A stretch of 64,000 nt of DNA from positions 1,986,001 to 2,050,000 of the forward strand of contig NZ_CP108569.1 in the NCBI RefSeq assembly GCF_036010505.1. The letters run 5' to 3'. Position numbers and translations under genes: made by a program. The stretch comes from Streptomyces sp. NBC_01197. GTDB lineage: Bacteria > Actinomycetota > Actinomycetes > Streptomycetales > Streptomycetaceae. This document shows, piece by piece, positions 7,954-15,937 of this stretch; position 1 is the stretch's first letter; each line of letters opens with the position of its first letter. The notes under the pieces were generated by a model. That model had not been told where the DNA came from and did not search any database. It saw only the letters and a list, made by a program, of their open reading frames with translations.

Positions 7954-9534
7954 ATGGACACACCTCGCTTCGGTATCCCCGAAAAGCTCGCCGGCCGGAT
8001 GAGCATGGCCGAGCAGCACGAGTACCTCCGCACCCGGCTCAGCCGTCGCGGGGTTCTCCGTACGACCGCGGCAGGCGCAGCGGTCACCGTAGCCGGAGCC
8101 GGCACCACGCTGGACACGCAGGCCGCTTACGCCGCCCCCGCGCCCGCGCGCCGCCCCGCCCACTCGACGCCGGCCGTCGACGGTTCGCTGGTCGCGCCGT
8201 TCGGCAGGCACCTCTCCTACGGCGCGGACCCCAGGACGCAGATGCGGGTCTCCTGGCAGGTCCCGTTCGCGGTGAAGCGGCCGTACATCCGGATCGGCAC
8301 CTCGCCGTCGGATCTGAGCCGGAAGATCGGCGCGGAGGTGCGGCACCTGACGACGCCCAGCCTGAACGGCGGCAGGATCGCCGCCGCCGAGCAGTTCTAC
8401 GTCCACGCCGGACTCGACCGGCTGCGGCCGGGGACGACGTACTACTACGGCGTCGGGCACGACGGGTTCGACCCGGCCGACCACCGCAACCTGGGCACGC
8501 TCGGCACCTTCCGGACCGCCCCCTCCCGCGCCGAGTCCTTCACCTTCACGGCCTTCGGCGACCAGGGCGTCAGCTACCACGCGCTCGGCAACGACCAGCT
8601 GATCCTGGGCCAGAACCCCGCGTTCCACCTTCACGCGGGTGACATCTGCTACGCGGACCCGTCGGGCTCCGGCCAGGAGACGGACACATACGACGCGCGC
8701 ACCTGGGACCAGTTCCTGGCGCAGACGGAGACCGTCGCGAAGACGGTGCCGTGGATGGTGACCACCGGCAACCACGACATGGAAGCCTGGTACTCCCCCG
8801 ACGGCTACGGCGGCCAGAACGCCCGCTGGACGCTGCCGGACAACGGCCCCGACCCGGTCGACCAGCCCGGCGTTTACTCGTTCGTGCACGGCAATGTCGG
8901 AGTCGTGGCGCTGGACGCCAACGACGTCTCGTACGAGATCCCCGCCAACTACGGCATCAGCGGCGGCAAGCAGACCCGCTGGCTCGACCGGCGCCTGGGC
9001 GAGCTGCGCGCGGACCGCGACGTCGACTTCGTCGTGATCTTCTTCCACCACTGCGCGTTCTCGACGACGAACTCGCACGCGTCGGAAGGCGGGGTGCGCG
9101 AGGAGTGGGTGCCGCTCTTCGAGAAGCACCAGGTGGACCTGGTCATCAACGGGCACAACCACGTGTACGAGCGCACGGACGCGATCCTGCGGAACAAGGT
9201 CGCGCGCAAGGTGCCGGTCGGCGAGCGGACGGATCCGACGCGGGACGGCATCGTGTACGTGACTGCGGGCGGTGCGGGCAAGTCGCTGTACGACTTCCCG
9301 GCGCCCGACAGTTACGAGGGACACGTCCACGAGCAGGAGAGCGTGCCCACCTACCACTGGGTCAAGGGCGGCGCGAAGGCGACCGAGACCGTGGAGTGGT
9401 CGCGGGTGCGCTACACCGGCTACTCGTTCCTCGCGGTGGAGGTGACGACCGGCAGAGGGGCGGCGCTGAAGGTCAGCGCGCTCGCTGAATCGGGCGAGCG
9501 CATCGACCACTTCGAGATCCGCCGCGGCGACTGA
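7954..9534 (+). CDS. Tat-exported purple acid phosphatase-type metallophosphoesterase
   Basis: A 526-aa secreted phosphatase. The twin-arginine signal SRRGVLR (30-36) is followed by a hydrophobic stretch and an AYA-AP cleavage site near 60. A fibronectin-like N-domain (about 80-190) precedes the metallophosphatase domain, in which the five purple acid phosphatase motifs appear in order: GDQG (202-205), GDICYA (229-234), GNHD (272-275), FFHH (363-366) and GHNHVYER (400-407). It should hydrolyse phosphate esters outside the cell. The ATG at 7954 has a weak ribosome site; a second ATG lies at about residue 16. Upstream PHO-like repeats hint at phosphate control. Confidence 0.88.
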   Translation: MDTPRFGIPEKLAGRMSMAEQHEYLRTRLSRRGVLRTTAAGAAVTVAGAGTTLDTQAAYAAPAPARRPAHSTPAVDGSLVAPFGRHLSYGADPRTQMRVSWQVPFAVKRPYIRIGTSPSDLSRKIGAEVRHLTTPSLNGGRIAAAEQFYVHAGLDRLRPGTTYYYGVGHDGFDPADHRNLGTLGTFRTAPSRAESFTFTAFGDQGVSYHALGNDQLILGQNPAFHLHAGDICYADPSGSGQETDTYDARTWDQFLAQTETVAKTVPWMVTTGNHDMEAWYSPDGYGGQNARWTLPDNGPDPVDQPGVYSFVHGNVGVVALDANDVSYEIPANYGISGGKQTRWLDRRLGELRADRDVDFVVIFFHHCAFSTTNSHASEGGVREEWVPLFEKHQVDLVINGHNHVYERTDAILRNKVARKVPVGERTDPTRDGIVYVTAGGAGKSLYDFPAPDSYEGHVHEQESVPTYHWVKGGAKATETVEWSRVRYTGYSFLAVEVTTGRGAALKVSALAESGERIDHFEIRRGD

Positions 9535-9661
9535 CGGCCGGCCGGCCGGCCACGGTATCGTCGTCGTTTCGCTTCTGCTGTTTCGCTTCACGACCGCCCT
9601 GGGCCGTACGGCGCGGGGCGGTTGTGCGGGCGCGCGCTGATGAGGGCGGCTCGGCCCCCAG

Positions 9662-9799
9662 TCAGTGCCCGGTGGAGCCGCCGTTGTCACGGCGGTCGAG
9701 GGCGCGCTGGAGGGCGGCTGCCGCGTTCTTGCGGTCGGACTCGCCCGAACGTGCTGCACGGGCGGTGTGACGGACGCGGCGGACTGTCGTCTCGGCCAT
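9662..9799 (-). CDS. 45-aa conserved basic small protein
   Basis: A short gene, MAETTVRRVRHTAR onward, ending NGGSTGH. It is rich in Arg and Ala and should form one amphipathic helix (SDRKNAAAALQRALDRRD). AAGGAG lies 9 bases before the ATG at 9799-9797, a good ribosome site. I recall closely similar small proteins in other Streptomyces, always without a function. It is convergent with the phosphatase gene, with a hairpin (ACCGCCC 9593-9599 and GGGCGGT 9616-9622) between them. Confidence 0.7.
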   Translation of the reverse strand: MAETTVRRVRHTARAARSGESDRKNAAAALQRALDRRDNGGSTGH

Positions 9800-10012
9800 G
9801 GGGATCGACTCCTTGAAGCAAGGGGGATATCGATGCGCCGGAGGGGCGGGGAGCCTGCGCCGCAGGGGTTACCTGCTTCAGGGCGCTGCTCACGACCGCC
9901 AGTCGCTGGGTCGAGCGAGACGTTCGGCTCCTCTCAAGCTAAGGGAGCCGGGGCTGGTCTGTCTGCACAATTACTCGGACTTCCTACTATCTGAGACGCG
10001 ATCATGAATCGA
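9800..10012. other. Gene-free gap upstream of padR and the 45-aa gene
   Basis: No open frame with a ribosome site was found. It must contain the promoter of the 45-aa gene. A 7-bp hairpin, CGGCTCC (9925-9931) with GGAGCCG (9944-9950), is visible and is followed by an AT-richer stretch leading to the padR operator. Confidence 0.4.
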
Positions 10013-10051
10013 CATCACCATCTAGGTTGCTTCCCTACCTAGATGGTGATG
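10013..10051 (+). promoter_or_regulatory. 15-bp inverted repeat, probable PadR operator
   Basis: CATCACCATCTAGGT (10013-10027) and ACCTAGATGGTGATG (10037-10051) are perfect inverted copies separated by 9 bases, ending 10 bases before the padR ATG. PadR repressors commonly bind such dyads in their own promoters. The long perfect arms and the position make autoregulation the likely role. Confidence 0.7.
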
Positions 10052-10061
10052 CACTGTCGGC

Positions 10062-10409
10062 ATGGCCGCAGACCGCAGATCCAGCTGGCTCAAGGGCGTC
10101 CTGGACCTCCTCGTCCTCTCCTGCCTCACCGGCGGCGAGAGTTACGGATACGAGATCGCCAAGGCGCTCGCCGCCGCCGGACTCGGCGAGATCAAGGGCG
10201 GGACGCTCTATCCCGTACTGAACAGGCTGGAGGAGGCCGGTCTCGCCACCGGGGAGTTCCGTGCCACGGAGCGGGGGCCGGGTCGGCGCTACTACCGCCT
10301 GACCGGAGCAGGCCGAAAGGCGCTCACCGAACAGAGCGCCTCCTGGCTGGAGTTCCACAGGGCCGTACAGACCACGCTGTATCCAGGGGGAACAGCGGAC
10401 ATGCCATGA
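10062..10409 (+). CDS. PadR-family transcriptional regulator
   Basis: A 115-aa winged-helix repressor: LLVLSCLTGGESYGYEI, then GEIKGGTLYPVLNRLEEAGL (recognition helix region) and GPGRRYYRLTGAG (wing), the standard PadR-N order. There is no long C-terminal dimerisation tail, as in the small PadR subclass. It is followed after 13 bp by a HAAS-type membrane protein, a frequent partner of small PadR regulators. The perfect dyad immediately upstream is its likely operator. Confidence 0.92.
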   Translation: MAADRRSSWLKGVLDLLVLSCLTGGESYGYEIAKALAAAGLGEIKGGTLYPVLNRLEEAGLATGEFRATERGPGRRYYRLTGAGRKALTEQSASWLEFHRAVQTTLYPGGTADMP

Positions 10410-10422
10410 GCAGGGGGATGCC

Positions 10423-11157
10423 ATGACGGGGTATTTCGACGAACTCGCCGCCGCACTGCGCTCGCGCGGCAGGCCCGGGGCGGAGGTGGCGGCTACCGTC
10501 GCGGACCTCTCGGGCTATCTCGCGGAGACCGGCACGAGCCCGGAGGAGGAGTTCGGCCCGGCCGGACTCTTCGCGGAGCGGCTCACCGGGAGCGGCGGGG
10601 CGCAGGAACCAGGGGCCGGGGCCGAGACCTGGAAATGGATGTGCGACATCTATACCGACCGCCGGCACCTCAACTCCTACGGGGACCAGGGCTGGGAAGT
10701 CGAGGGGCTGGACCGGCTCGGCCGTTTCGTCTGCCGCCGCGACCGGGACGCGCCGATGCGCTGGGAGTACCGGCGGGAGGCCGCGAACGGCGCAGTGGAA
10801 CGTGACACCCTCGCGGCCGGCCTCGCCCCAGACGGCTGGGAACCGTGCGGGCACTGGGTCTTCTACATGTACTTCAAACGCCCCAAGGCCGCCGAAGCGG
10901 GCCCGGCCGCCGCACTGGACACCACCCCGCGGACCCCGGACCGGCATCTCTTCTTCGGCGACCGGTACCGCGGCAAACTGAAACAGTCGGGCCTGGCGGG
11001 AGTGCTCTCGGCCGCGGTGACGGTCGCGGTCATCCAGTTCGGCGGCGACATCTCCGCGCTCCCGATCCTGATCGGCGCCGCAATCGCCGCGCCAATCGCC
11101 GGCTACTTCGGCTGGCAGCGCGTGAAACGGGACGTCATCAGGGGCGTCGAGGACTGA
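10423..11157 (+). CDS. PadR-associated membrane protein with HAAS-like N-terminus
   Basis: A 244-aa protein. Residues 1-55 (MTGYFDELAAALRS, then VADLSGYLAETG) resemble the HAAS helical domain found in membrane proteins paired with PadR regulators. The middle (about 65-150) contains two aromatic-rich stretches starting near WEVEGLDRLGRF and GWEPCGHWVFYMYF, resembling the DUF2812 type. Two hydrophobic helices follow (about 190-232). It overlaps no neighbour but is co-transcribed with padR. A role in membrane stress or transport is inferred from the pairing only. Confidence 0.75.
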   Translation: MTGYFDELAAALRSRGRPGAEVAATVADLSGYLAETGTSPEEEFGPAGLFAERLTGSGGAQEPGAGAETWKWMCDIYTDRRHLNSYGDQGWEVEGLDRLGRFVCRRDRDAPMRWEYRREAANGAVERDTLAAGLAPDGWEPCGHWVFYMYFKRPKAAEAGPAAALDTTPRTPDRHLFFGDRYRGKLKQSGLAGVLSAAVTVAVIQFGGDISALPILIGAAIAAPIAGYFGWQRVKRDVIRGVED

Positions 11158-11171
11158 GGACGCCTCGGCTC

Positions 11172-11194
11172 GCCCCGGTAGACTGGGCCGGGGC
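11172..11194. terminator. Hairpin between convergent HAAS gene and secreted-protein gene
   Basis: GCCCCGG (11172-11178) pairs with CCGGGGC (11188-11194) around 9 bases, in the 61-bp gap between two converging genes. No U-run. Confidence 0.5.
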
Positions 11195-11218
11195 CCGGCA
11201 ACGGGAGCGGGAGCGGGA

Positions 11219-12256
11219 TCAGCGGTTGACGGCCTGAATCTCCTGAACTGTGACGGGCTGGTCGTGACCGTACTCACCGTCGGGAAGCGATCCCCCCGCA
11301 CCCCCGGTCCCGGTCCAGCTGATCCTCCAGGTGGCGGTGGCCCGCAGATTGAAGGTGCCGCCCCCGGAAGAGCGCTGGTAGACGACGCCACAGGGCGGAG
11401 TCTGATTTGCCTTCCCCCGCGCATACGGTTCGCCGATGGAACCGTCGCTGTTGAGCGCGCATCGACCGGACGCGGGGAGCACCTGTGCGTCGTCGGTGCC
11501 GGGGTCCAGACTGAGCGAGTCCGCCGTGGCCGTCGTCGTCGCCTCGGCGTGGAAGCCGCCGATGTCGAGTGAGGCGGTGACCGAAATGGGTTTGAAATCG
11601 GCCTTGTCCAGCCATGCCCAGGTCGGCAGATTGACCTTACTGGCACCGGCCGGGGCGAGACTGACCTTGGTTCCCGGGACCTGCATCTGCTGGTAGGCCA
11701 GTCCGGCGAGCGTCTCGGGTTTGATGGCCTCCGGGACGTCGGGAGTCTCGCCCTTCTTGACCCAGAACGGGTCCTTGTCGCACTTCATCTGGTCGGCAAG
11801 TGAGGCGTCGTCGTTGAACTGGGGCCCCCACCACATCCCCTCTTTCTCCTTGTCAATGTTGTAGTTGTCGCCGGCGTATTTCTGGTTCTGGTCAGAGATT
11901 TCCCCCCGGACATCATTGGGGAGGCCCGGGTCATGAACGGCCGAGACATAGACGCCCTGCCGGAACTGCTGAAATTCGGTGGCGGACCACTCCGGGGCGT
12001 ACCAGCACGCGGGCGGGGTCCAGTTGGAGTCGGTGGAAGCCAACGGGCCGGAATGGACTCCGCTGTTGCCGGACGAGTGGTACTTGATGGATACCTGGGA
12101 AGTGATGGTCCGGTTGGGTCCCTTAGTAGCTTTGGAGCTGGGACTGCTGGTGGAGCTGGAACTGCCAGCGCGTTCCGCTGTGGCCGACGCAGAAGCCATC
12201 AACACAAATGCGCAGCCGATTACGGAGACCAGGGCAGATTTGCGTGTGGCCGTCAC
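11219..12256 (-). CDS. Secreted protein of unknown function (last gene of envelope cassette)
   Basis: A 345-aa protein not recognised as a named family. The start is GTG at 12256, which overlaps the stop of the upstream lipoprotein gene as GTGA; reading farther upstream would run into that gene. Residues 1-25 form a signal peptide (TATRKSALVSVIG, then AFVLMASASATA), followed by a Ser/Thr-rich linker. The mature part has four widely spaced cysteines (ACWYAP, MKCDKD, GRCAL, PPCGVV), suggesting disulfides outside the membrane, and a beta-rich C-terminal half ending RATATWRISWTGTG. It is the fifth gene of a tightly spaced minus-strand operon. Confidence 0.8.
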   Translation of the reverse strand: MTATRKSALVSVIGCAFVLMASASATAERAGSSSSTSSPSSKATKGPNRTITSQVSIKYHSSGNSGVHSGPLASTDSNWTPPACWYAPEWSATEFQQFRQGVYVSAVHDPGLPNDVRGEISDQNQKYAGDNYNIDKEKEGMWWGPQFNDDASLADQMKCDKDPFWVKKGETPDVPEAIKPETLAGLAYQQMQVPGTKVSLAPAGASKVNLPTWAWLDKADFKPISVTASLDIGGFHAEATTTATADSLSLDPGTDDAQVLPASGRCALNSDGSIGEPYARGKANQTPPCGVVYQRSSGGGTFNLRATATWRISWTGTGGAGGSLPDGEYGHDQPVTVQEIQAVNR

Positions 12257-12930
12257 ATGCACTGCGTCGCCTCTCCCTTCACGTTGACCTCTTTGGCGCG
12301 CCACAGTCCATTGACACCGTCCGCAGCCGTCATTCCGATCTGCCAAAAGTAGTAGTCTTTAACGCTCTTCGTGGTGCGGAGAACTTTGCCACTCTTGACG
12401 ATCTTGCTGTAGAACTTCGAGCCATCACTGCAGAAAGTAACGACAACACTCTTACTGTTCTTTACGGGCTGCACCTTGGGATCGTAATACTTCCTCTCGC
12501 CAGTGTCGGTCATACCGACATCGACACTCTGCGCGATCTGGCCACGCGCATACTCCTGCGCAGGACTCTGGAATTCGGAATAGAACTTGTAGGCAGCGTC
12601 GTTCTTATTCTGCTTGATGATTCCGTGCTCGATGGCAAGAATGAAGTTCTTGGCATCCGCCAAGGCTGCCGCCTGATCCGGAACCGTTACATGCGCTGGA
12701 GCGAACGCATATTTGACATCACCAGGAAGCTTCAAATCCGGCCGATCGATACCAGCCCCCTTGCTCGGCGCAGGCGTACTCGGCGCCGCGGTCTTCTTCG
12801 CTCCCCCGTCATCCGCGCCCGCGATCTTGTCGTTGCCCGAGCCCTTGCCCCCACCTCCGCATCCGGTCAGCAACAGGGCAGCGGCCGCAGCGAAGGACAC
12901 GGCGACGGGCAGGACACGACTGCGGTTCAC
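12253..12930 (-). CDS. Putative lipoprotein of envelope cassette
   Basis: A 225-aa lipoprotein: basic start MNRSR, hydrophobic run, then lipobox LLTGC with the acylated cysteine near residue 24 and a Gly/Ala/Pro-rich tether. The folded part (about 75-225) has the pattern of a small NTF2-like or mce-associated extracytoplasmic domain (AKNFILAIEHGIIKQN, YKFYSEFQSPAQEY, YYFWQIGM) and ends with a cysteine, CM. Function unknown. It is 69 bp after the WXG-like gene and overlaps the next gene by 4 bp (ATGTGA), so the five genes appear to be one operon. Local G+C is near 50% in places. Confidence 0.85.
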   Translation of the reverse strand: MNRSRVLPVAVSFAAAAALLLTGCGGGGKGSGNDKIAGADDGGAKKTAAPSTPAPSKGAGIDRPDLKLPGDVKYAFAPAHVTVPDQAAALADAKNFILAIEHGIIKQNKNDAAYKFYSEFQSPAQEYARGQIAQSVDVGMTDTGERKYYDPKVQPVKNSKSVVVTFCSDGSKFYSKIVKSGKVLRTTKSVKDYYFWQIGMTAADGVNGLWRAKEVNVKGEATQCM

Positions 12931-12999
12931 TGGTAACTCCCGGTGGGGCGAGGGTTTCTTTGAGTCAAGGGATCGTACTAGCAGCGGCCACGCAGACGT

Positions 13000-13326
13000 T
13001 CAGCCCATCCGCCCGGCGAGAATCCGCCGCTCGGTGTCGGCCTCGGCCTCCGTGACCTCCTTCGGGTGAGCGGCGCGCTCGCGCTGCACATCCGCGAGGA
13101 AGCCATGCGCCTGCTTGGACAGGTCGGTGTTGGCACCGTGGAGATCACTCCCCCAGGCCCGGGCGTTCTTCCCGACCCAGACCTCGCCCTTGCCACTGGC
13201 CATCTGCTTGTCGGCCGTCTTGAGGGCATCTGCCACGGAGGCGATGTCCTTGGACACCTCCTTGCAGAGAGCGTCCAGCTCCTGCCAGATGGGGCTGGGG
13301 ACCTTCTTCGATTTATCAGTCACCAC
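13000..13326 (-). CDS. WXG100-like small helical protein
   Basis: A 108-aa protein predicted as two long helices (PIWQELDALCKEVSKDI and TDLSKQAHGFLADVQRER) joined at EVWVGKNARAW. The Trp-Val-Gly in the turn, with a conserved-type Ala/Trp just after it, matches the WXG100 (ESX) hairpin plan, and the length fits. WXG proteins are dimeric substrates or chaperones of type VII secretion. No EccC or other secretion component lies nearby. It lacks a signal peptide. It sits between two lipoprotein genes in the cassette. Confidence is high that it is a gene and moderate for the family. Confidence 0.7.
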   Translation of the reverse strand: MVTDKSKKVPSPIWQELDALCKEVSKDIASVADALKTADKQMASGKGEVWVGKNARAWGSDLHGANTDLSKQAHGFLADVQRERAAHPKEVTEAEADTERRILAGRMG

Positions 13327-13362
13327 GTCATCCTTAGGCGTGTCGAGGTGTGCACCGGCCCG

Positions 13363-13950
13363 CTACGGGGCGCCCGGATCAGGAAAACCAGTAGGAACTG
13401 GGGAAGCGGAAGCATCCTTCGGGTCATACTTGTCGCTCGATTGACTGCCATAGTCACGAAGGAGATCCTTCTTCGCGTTCCCCACCGGCGTGCATGCGCT
13501 CCGAGTCCACAGCGAGAACCGCGGCCCTTGGTCAGCCTCCCGCTGAAGAAACACAAGCACGAGCGTCACATCGTGCGCCTTGCCGGAATAGGCATTCTTA
13601 CCGGACGCATGAAGATTCCAACCTGCGCCGCTCACTTTATTTTTCAGTGAAGCCAAAAATTCCGCATCACCTACCTTCTGCGCCCCTTCGGTGAGAGGTG
13701 AGTAGATTTCATACATGGCCGATTTATCAACATCACCACCGGTGCATTCGGTGAATCGACCAGATGCCGTCATTCCCTCTTCACCAATGGCGCGGTAGAT
13801 CTTCCAATAGGACTCAGCCACCGGACGGCGCGCCCGCTCTGCATCTTTCTTTCCGTCCGCAGCGTTCGCCCCACCTCCGCCACACGCACTGAGGACCGAT
13901 GCGAGTGCAGCAATCGAAACACAGAGAAGGCCAGTCCGCTTCATTATCAC
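13363..13950 (-). CDS. Putative lipoprotein of envelope cassette
   Basis: A 195-aa lipoprotein: signal LLCVSIAALASVLSAC with lipobox LSAC near residue 23. The mature part begins with a helix (RRPVAESYWKIYRAIGEEG) and has an alternating beta pattern (DVTLVLVFLQRE, RFSLWTRSAC) with paired cysteines (FTECTGG and RSACTPVG). I do not recognise a named family. It starts at GTG 13950, overlapping the stop of the upstream 581-aa gene by 4 bp; an ATG two codons in (13944) is an alternative. It lies 36 bp upstream of the WXG-like gene. Confidence 0.85.
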   Translation of the reverse strand: MIMKRTGLLCVSIAALASVLSACGGGGANAADGKKDAERARRPVAESYWKIYRAIGEEGMTASGRFTECTGGDVDKSAMYEIYSPLTEGAQKVGDAEFLASLKNKVSGAGWNLHASGKNAYSGKAHDVTLVLVFLQREADQGPRFSLWTRSACTPVGNAKKDLLRDYGSQSSDKYDPKDASASPVPTGFPDPGAP

Positions 13951-15692
13951 GACGCTCCGGTGAGGCGAGCCAACTCAAGTTGACTGTAGGTTTCTTCGGA
14001 CGCGTTGGCGACACTCTTGTCGTTCAACCAAGCGTTGTAGGCCAACTTCTGCTCTGCGGACGCGTCGGCCACTAGCCCTCCAGAATCATCAAGGAATTTC
14101 TTTCCGCCACAGTACTCATCCGCATACTGTCCGGGGTTCCCCAGGTTGTGATTCTTCTTGAACTCTGTCTTTACTGCCGCAGAATACTCATCACGCCACC
14201 CCTTGTACGGAGCCTTATCTTTCTTCTTGTCCGCCTCAGCCGGATCCACATTTCCAATGAACACTGAAAGTGCATAGTTGACGGCCGCCTTGGAAATATT
14301 CGCAGCAGCCTCATTCGGCGCGAATGCGACCTCGATTCCCGCACCAGTCACAGCCGTCAGCTGGCCCTGGACTGTAGAGTTCCATTTGTCGGCCTTGGCT
14401 GAATCCTCGGCCTGAATCTGGCCAAACACTTTCTTCGCCTCAGCGCCGAATATCCCATCGAGCATTCCCTTGGCCCGAGTCGCCTGCGCGTTGTCCGGAT
14501 TGTTGTCCAATATGTCCTGACCCTGCTGACTACTCATGGCCATCATCGTGGTAGTGGCGTCCGGATTTCGCATGGCCTCGTCGATGAACGCCCGAAGATT
14601 GTCCTCGCTCACCGAGACATGCCCCGAACCGGGGTCCGCCGGGGCAGGATCCGTCAGGATGCTCTGAACGTCGTCCCAGTGATACGTGACGATGTCGCCG
14701 AACGCTTTCTGGATCTCCGAGTGAGTGTGCTCGTCCGAGTGGTTGGCGTAGTAGTTGATCAATTTTTCCGAATTGTCGGCCGCGACGTTCGCGTCCGCAC
14801 CCGGGCCGTCAAGCGTCCCCGCCCTGATGACTCCGGCAAACACCTTCGCCTGAAAGTCCGGCATCCCCCCGTGGTGATCCGAGTCGTCCTTCATCCACCC
14901 TGGGATCCGGTCCATGTTCTCGTGCAGGAACTTGGTCGCCGCCGCGGGCTCGTTGCCCATCGCGTCCCAGACCTTCTCCCCGTACATGTAGTTGCCCGGG
15001 TTGAGGCACTGCTTACCGAGGTTCGCCACCACGTCCGACGGGAAACTGGCATGGCCGACCAGGCCCGAAAGGTGCTGGAGGTCCTCGTTGCCGTTTTCGT
15101 CCTTGAACGTGGTGCCGTTCCGCATGGCCGTGGCCACCGTCGTAGCAAGGACGGATATGCCAGCATCCGGATTACCGGGGTCGTACATCGCCGGGCCGTC
15201 CTGGAGCTGATAGAGCGCGGTGTCGCCGAGCTCAGCCATCGCAGCCTTGCAGTAGTCCGGGTCGGTCTGGTTGGCCGCGAGCATCTTCATGTACTCGTCG
15301 AGACGCATGTCGCCGTCTTTGTAGGCCTTGGCGTCCTTCTTCGCGGCCTTCTGGGCGGCAGCCTGCGTCTTGTACTTGCCCAGGTCGCCCGCCCCAGACG
15401 TGACCATTCCGGCGCCCAGTCCTGCGTCCTTGTCCAGCTTCTCCTCGTCCATCGCCAGGCTGTGGCGGCGCCGGAGCATGGGCAGTTGGCCGTGGGCCCA
15501 CGTGAGGTGGCCGGTCATCTTCGACAGGCGGGTCGTGTCCATCTGGAGGCGACGCGCGTGGCTCATCCAGCTGTTGATGTGGGGCTGGCCCGCCGCAGCA
15601 CCGTCACCGGAATTGGTGTTGATCGACTTGATGAGGTCACCGAGTCTGTCCGGGTTGATGCCCTGGAAATCTCTACCGGCATCCGGATCCAT
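13947..15692 (-). CDS. 581-aa WXG/ESX-associated large protein of unknown function
   Basis: First gene of the cassette. Residues 1-90 form an N-terminal helical region (NPDRLGDLIKSIN, then INSWMSHARRLQ and LSKMTGHLTWAHGQLPMLRRR) like the WXG-type heads of large actinobacterial ESX proteins. It has no signal peptide or membrane segment. The rest is alpha-helical, with repeated NPD/DPxN turns (YDPGNPDAG, RNPDATTTMM, NNPDNAQATRAKGML) as in DUF6571-type proteins, although that assignment is from memory. Near the C-terminus, TYSQLE contains YxxxE, the type VII export motif. AGGGGGA lies about 7 bases before the ATG. G+C dips to 28 of 60 bases at 14221-14280. Confidence 0.85.
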   Translation of the reverse strand: MDPDAGRDFQGINPDRLGDLIKSINTNSGDGAAAGQPHINSWMSHARRLQMDTTRLSKMTGHLTWAHGQLPMLRRRHSLAMDEEKLDKDAGLGAGMVTSGAGDLGKYKTQAAAQKAAKKDAKAYKDGDMRLDEYMKMLAANQTDPDYCKAAMAELGDTALYQLQDGPAMYDPGNPDAGISVLATTVATAMRNGTTFKDENGNEDLQHLSGLVGHASFPSDVVANLGKQCLNPGNYMYGEKVWDAMGNEPAAATKFLHENMDRIPGWMKDDSDHHGGMPDFQAKVFAGVIRAGTLDGPGADANVAADNSEKLINYYANHSDEHTHSEIQKAFGDIVTYHWDDVQSILTDPAPADPGSGHVSVSEDNLRAFIDEAMRNPDATTTMMAMSSQQGQDILDNNPDNAQATRAKGMLDGIFGAEAKKVFGQIQAEDSAKADKWNSTVQGQLTAVTGAGIEVAFAPNEAAANISKAAVNYALSVFIGNVDPAEADKKKDKAPYKGWRDEYSAAVKTEFKKNHNLGNPGQYADEYCGGKKFLDDSGGLVADASAEQKLAYNAWLNDKSVANASEETYSQLELARLTGAS

Positions 15693-15937
15693 CTACGTCC
15701 CCCTGTGTCGATGACCAAGAAAGTGAAGTTGTTGCGAGGCGTGCGCGCAGTAGCTGCGGGCAGCACAGAGCACCTCCCCGATCCTGTGGACGCTATCTGT
15801 CGTGTCCATGGTTTCGCCAGTGCCAACGCTGTTCACGCCAGCCAGCCCGCGTACCAGAACGCCCCGGCTCGCCCCGACTTCACATAGATGTCGGAGCAAA
15901 TCCGGGGCGCCCTCAGGACCCGTCCCTACGGGACTAC
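15693..15937. other. Intergenic region carrying the cassette promoter
   Basis: These 245 bp separate the surface-protein gene (ending at 15938) from the cassette's first gene, both on the minus strand. No open frame with a ribosome site was found. A small hairpin, GTCCC (15922-15926) with GGGAC (15930-15934), lies just after the surface-protein stop. The promoter of the five-gene cassette should lie here; I could not identify -10/-35 boxes with confidence. Confidence 0.4.

Noticed and set aside
6676..9534. A 952-codon plus-strand frame that includes the phosphatase
   Set aside because: Its first 426 codons are antisense to leuB and unconserved; the true gene starts at 7954 before the Tat signal.
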